From the NCBI GenBank assembly GCA_023262855.1, contig JALQYQ010000043.1:1-42360 (forward strand): a DNA stretch of 42,360 bases. Direction: 5' to 3'. Positions 41,255-42,360 of the stretch are shown in pieces. The notes beneath the pieces are model-generated. The model was not told where the DNA came from. It searched no databases and worked only from the letters and a program-made list of their open reading frames with translations. Made by a program: the position numbers and the translations under genes. Source of the stretch: Crocinitomicaceae bacterium (lineage in GTDB: Bacteria > Bacteroidota > Bacteroidia > Flavobacteriales_D > Crocinitomicaceae). Position 1 is the first letter of the stretch; every line of letters starts with the position of its first letter.

Positions 41255-42360
41255 ATGTCAAACGCAATTTTTCAAGTTCCAGTTGCAAAAAATGAGCCCG
41301 TAAAAGGGTATGCTCCTGGATCATCAGAACGTGATTCTTTACTAAAAAAATATAACGAATTATACAACCAAGCGCCTATCGATGTTCCAATGTACATCGG
41401 TGGAAAAGAAGTTCGCACGGATAATAAAAAACCAATGAATCCTCCGCACGAACATGCGAAAGTATTGGGTCATTTCAATTATGGTGATGCTTCACACGTA
41501 CAACAAGCGATTGATGCTGCATTAGCGGCGAAAGCAGATTGGGCGAATTTACCATGGGAAGAGCGTGCTGCGATTTTCTTGAAAGCTGCTGATTTATTGG
41601 CTGGACCTTTCAGAGATAAAATGAATGCAGCTACAATGTTGGCGCAGTCTAAAAACGTATTCCAAGCTGAAATTGATGCAGCGTGTGAGTTGATCGACTT
41701 TTTCCGTTTCAACGTGCAATACATGACGCAGATTTACAAAGAACAACCGGAATCATTACCAGGAATGTGGAACCGTTTGCAGTACCGTCCATTGGAAGGA
41801 TTTGTATTCGCACTAACACCTTTCAACTTTACATCAATCGCTGCAAATCTTTGTGCTGCACCAGCAATGATGGGAAATGTGGTTGTTTGGAAGCCTGCTG
41901 ATTCTCAAGTTTATTCTGCTCAGGTAATTATGGAATTATTCAAAGCTGCTGGTGTTCCTGATGGTGTAATCAACATGGTTACAGTTGACGGTCCAGTTGC
42001 TGGAGATGTGATTTTCAAAAACAAACACTTTGCTGGTTTACATTTTACAGGTTCAACAGGCGTTTTCCGTCACTTGTGGAAAGAAATTGGTAACAATCTT
42101 GAAAACTACAGAACTTATCCACGCATCGTCGGAGAAACAGGTGGAAAAGATTTCATCATGGTGCACAAATCTGCTGATGCAGCTGAAGTAGCAACAGCAA
42201 TGTCTCGTGGAGCTTTCGAATTCCAAGGACAAAAATGTTCTGCAGCATCTCGTGCATACATTCCTTCAAACCTTTGGCCAGAAGTAAAACGCATTTATTT
42301 AGAGCAAGTGAATTCTTTCAAACAAGGAACTCCTGCAGATACCAGTAATTTCGTAAATGC
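41255..42360 (+). CDS. pruA: L-glutamate gamma-semialdehyde dehydrogenase (delta-1-pyrroline-5-carboxylate dehydrogenase), 3' end outside window
   Basis: My own reading gives 368 codons from ATG 41255 to the window edge, open throughout. The sequence matches the single-domain ALDH4-type PruA rather than the fused PutA: MSNAIFQVPVAKNEPVKGYA at the start, RPLEGFVFALTPFNFTSIAA and VVWKPADSQVYSA (cofactor lysine region), HFTGSTGVF (NAD site), RIVGETGGKDFI (general-base glutamate) and FEFQGQKCSAASRAYIP with the catalytic cysteine. The enzyme oxidises glutamate semialdehyde to glutamate, the last step of proline degradation, with NAD. About 170 residues of the usual ~540 are beyond the window. It has a strong promoter overlapping that of the divergent TPR gene. 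Confidence 0.95.
   Translation, partial: MSNAIFQVPVAKNEPVKGYAPGSSERDSLLKKYNELYNQAPIDVPMYIGGKEVRTDNKKPMNPPHEHAKVLGHFNYGDASHVQQAIDAALAAKADWANLPWEERAAIFLKAADLLAGPFRDKMNAATMLAQSKNVFQAEIDAACELIDFFRFNVQYMTQIYKEQPESLPGMWNRLQYRPLEGFVFALTPFNFTSIAANLCAAPAMMGNVVVWKPADSQVYSAQVIMELFKAAGVPDGVINMVTVDGPVAGDVIFKNKHFAGLHFTGSTGVFRHLWKEIGNNLENYRTYPRIVGETGGKDFIMVHKSADAAEVATAMSRGAFEFQGQKCSAASRAYIPSNLWPEVKRIYLEQVNSFKQGTPADTSNFVN

Noticed and set aside
1..42360. tRNA, rRNA, riboswitch, phage or defence-system genes
   Set aside because: I looked for cloverleaf-like GC-rich blocks, conserved rRNA segments and known defence families and saw none; short ncRNAs cannot be excluded without a covariance search.

Overview
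The window looks like an AT-rich chromosomal segment from a member of the Bacteroidota, most likely Flavobacteriales and possibly a Fluviicola/Crocinitomicaceae-like organism; the family level is a guess. Six large secreted proteins carry type IX secretion (T9SS) C-terminal sorting domains. At many gene starts I can read the Bacteroidota promoter pattern, TTG about 20 nt upstream of TAnnTTTG. Shine-Dalgarno sequences are weak or absent. I saw no tRNA, rRNA, CRISPR array, transposase, phage gene or T9SS machinery gene.

Layout. 1-3312 (minus): the end of a SprB-repeat T9SS cargo gene and tex. 3493-5713 (plus): a three-gene phospholipid operon (YnbA-like CDP-alcohol phosphatidyltransferase, CdsA/YnbB-like cytidylyltransferase, PlsC-like acyltransferase). 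5801-9301 (plus): a tight six-gene operon (RlpA-like protein, cytochrome c lipoprotein, LigB/YgiD dioxygenase, CaiB-type CoA transferase, two GNATs). 9298-14208 (minus): a DUF4846 lipoprotein, a small membrane protein, REP-like palindromes, an Omp28-like T9SS cargo and an M42 peptidase. 14273-17848 (minus): a large T9SS type B protein. 18035-21481 (plus): a flavin oxidoreductase and an M16 peptidase pair (one catalytic, one degenerate). 21543-25823 (plus): a fibronectin-type T9SS cargo and an ADP-heptose-type glycosyltransferase.

25810-33918 is the most interesting part. It holds an orphan 141-residue protein, a 2019-residue T9SS surface protein with two phage-adhesin-like polyglycine domains inside a duplicated module, and a divergent membrane-anchored AraC-family regulator. 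A 40-bp direct repeat, itself made of two TTCAGTAA boxes exactly 20 bp apart, occurs upstream of both the orphan gene and the giant gene. Its distances from the two -7 boxes differ by exactly 10 bp. I infer a small regulon: the AraC-type protein controlling the giant adhesin and the orphan gene.

33921-42360: a GNAT, a T9SS subtilase, a VWD-domain secreted protein, a tRNA-dihydrouridine synthase, apaG, a membrane-anchored TPR protein that ends where a signalling output domain would be expected, and the 5' part of pruA. The TPR gene and pruA diverge from an almost perfectly overlapping pair of promoters.
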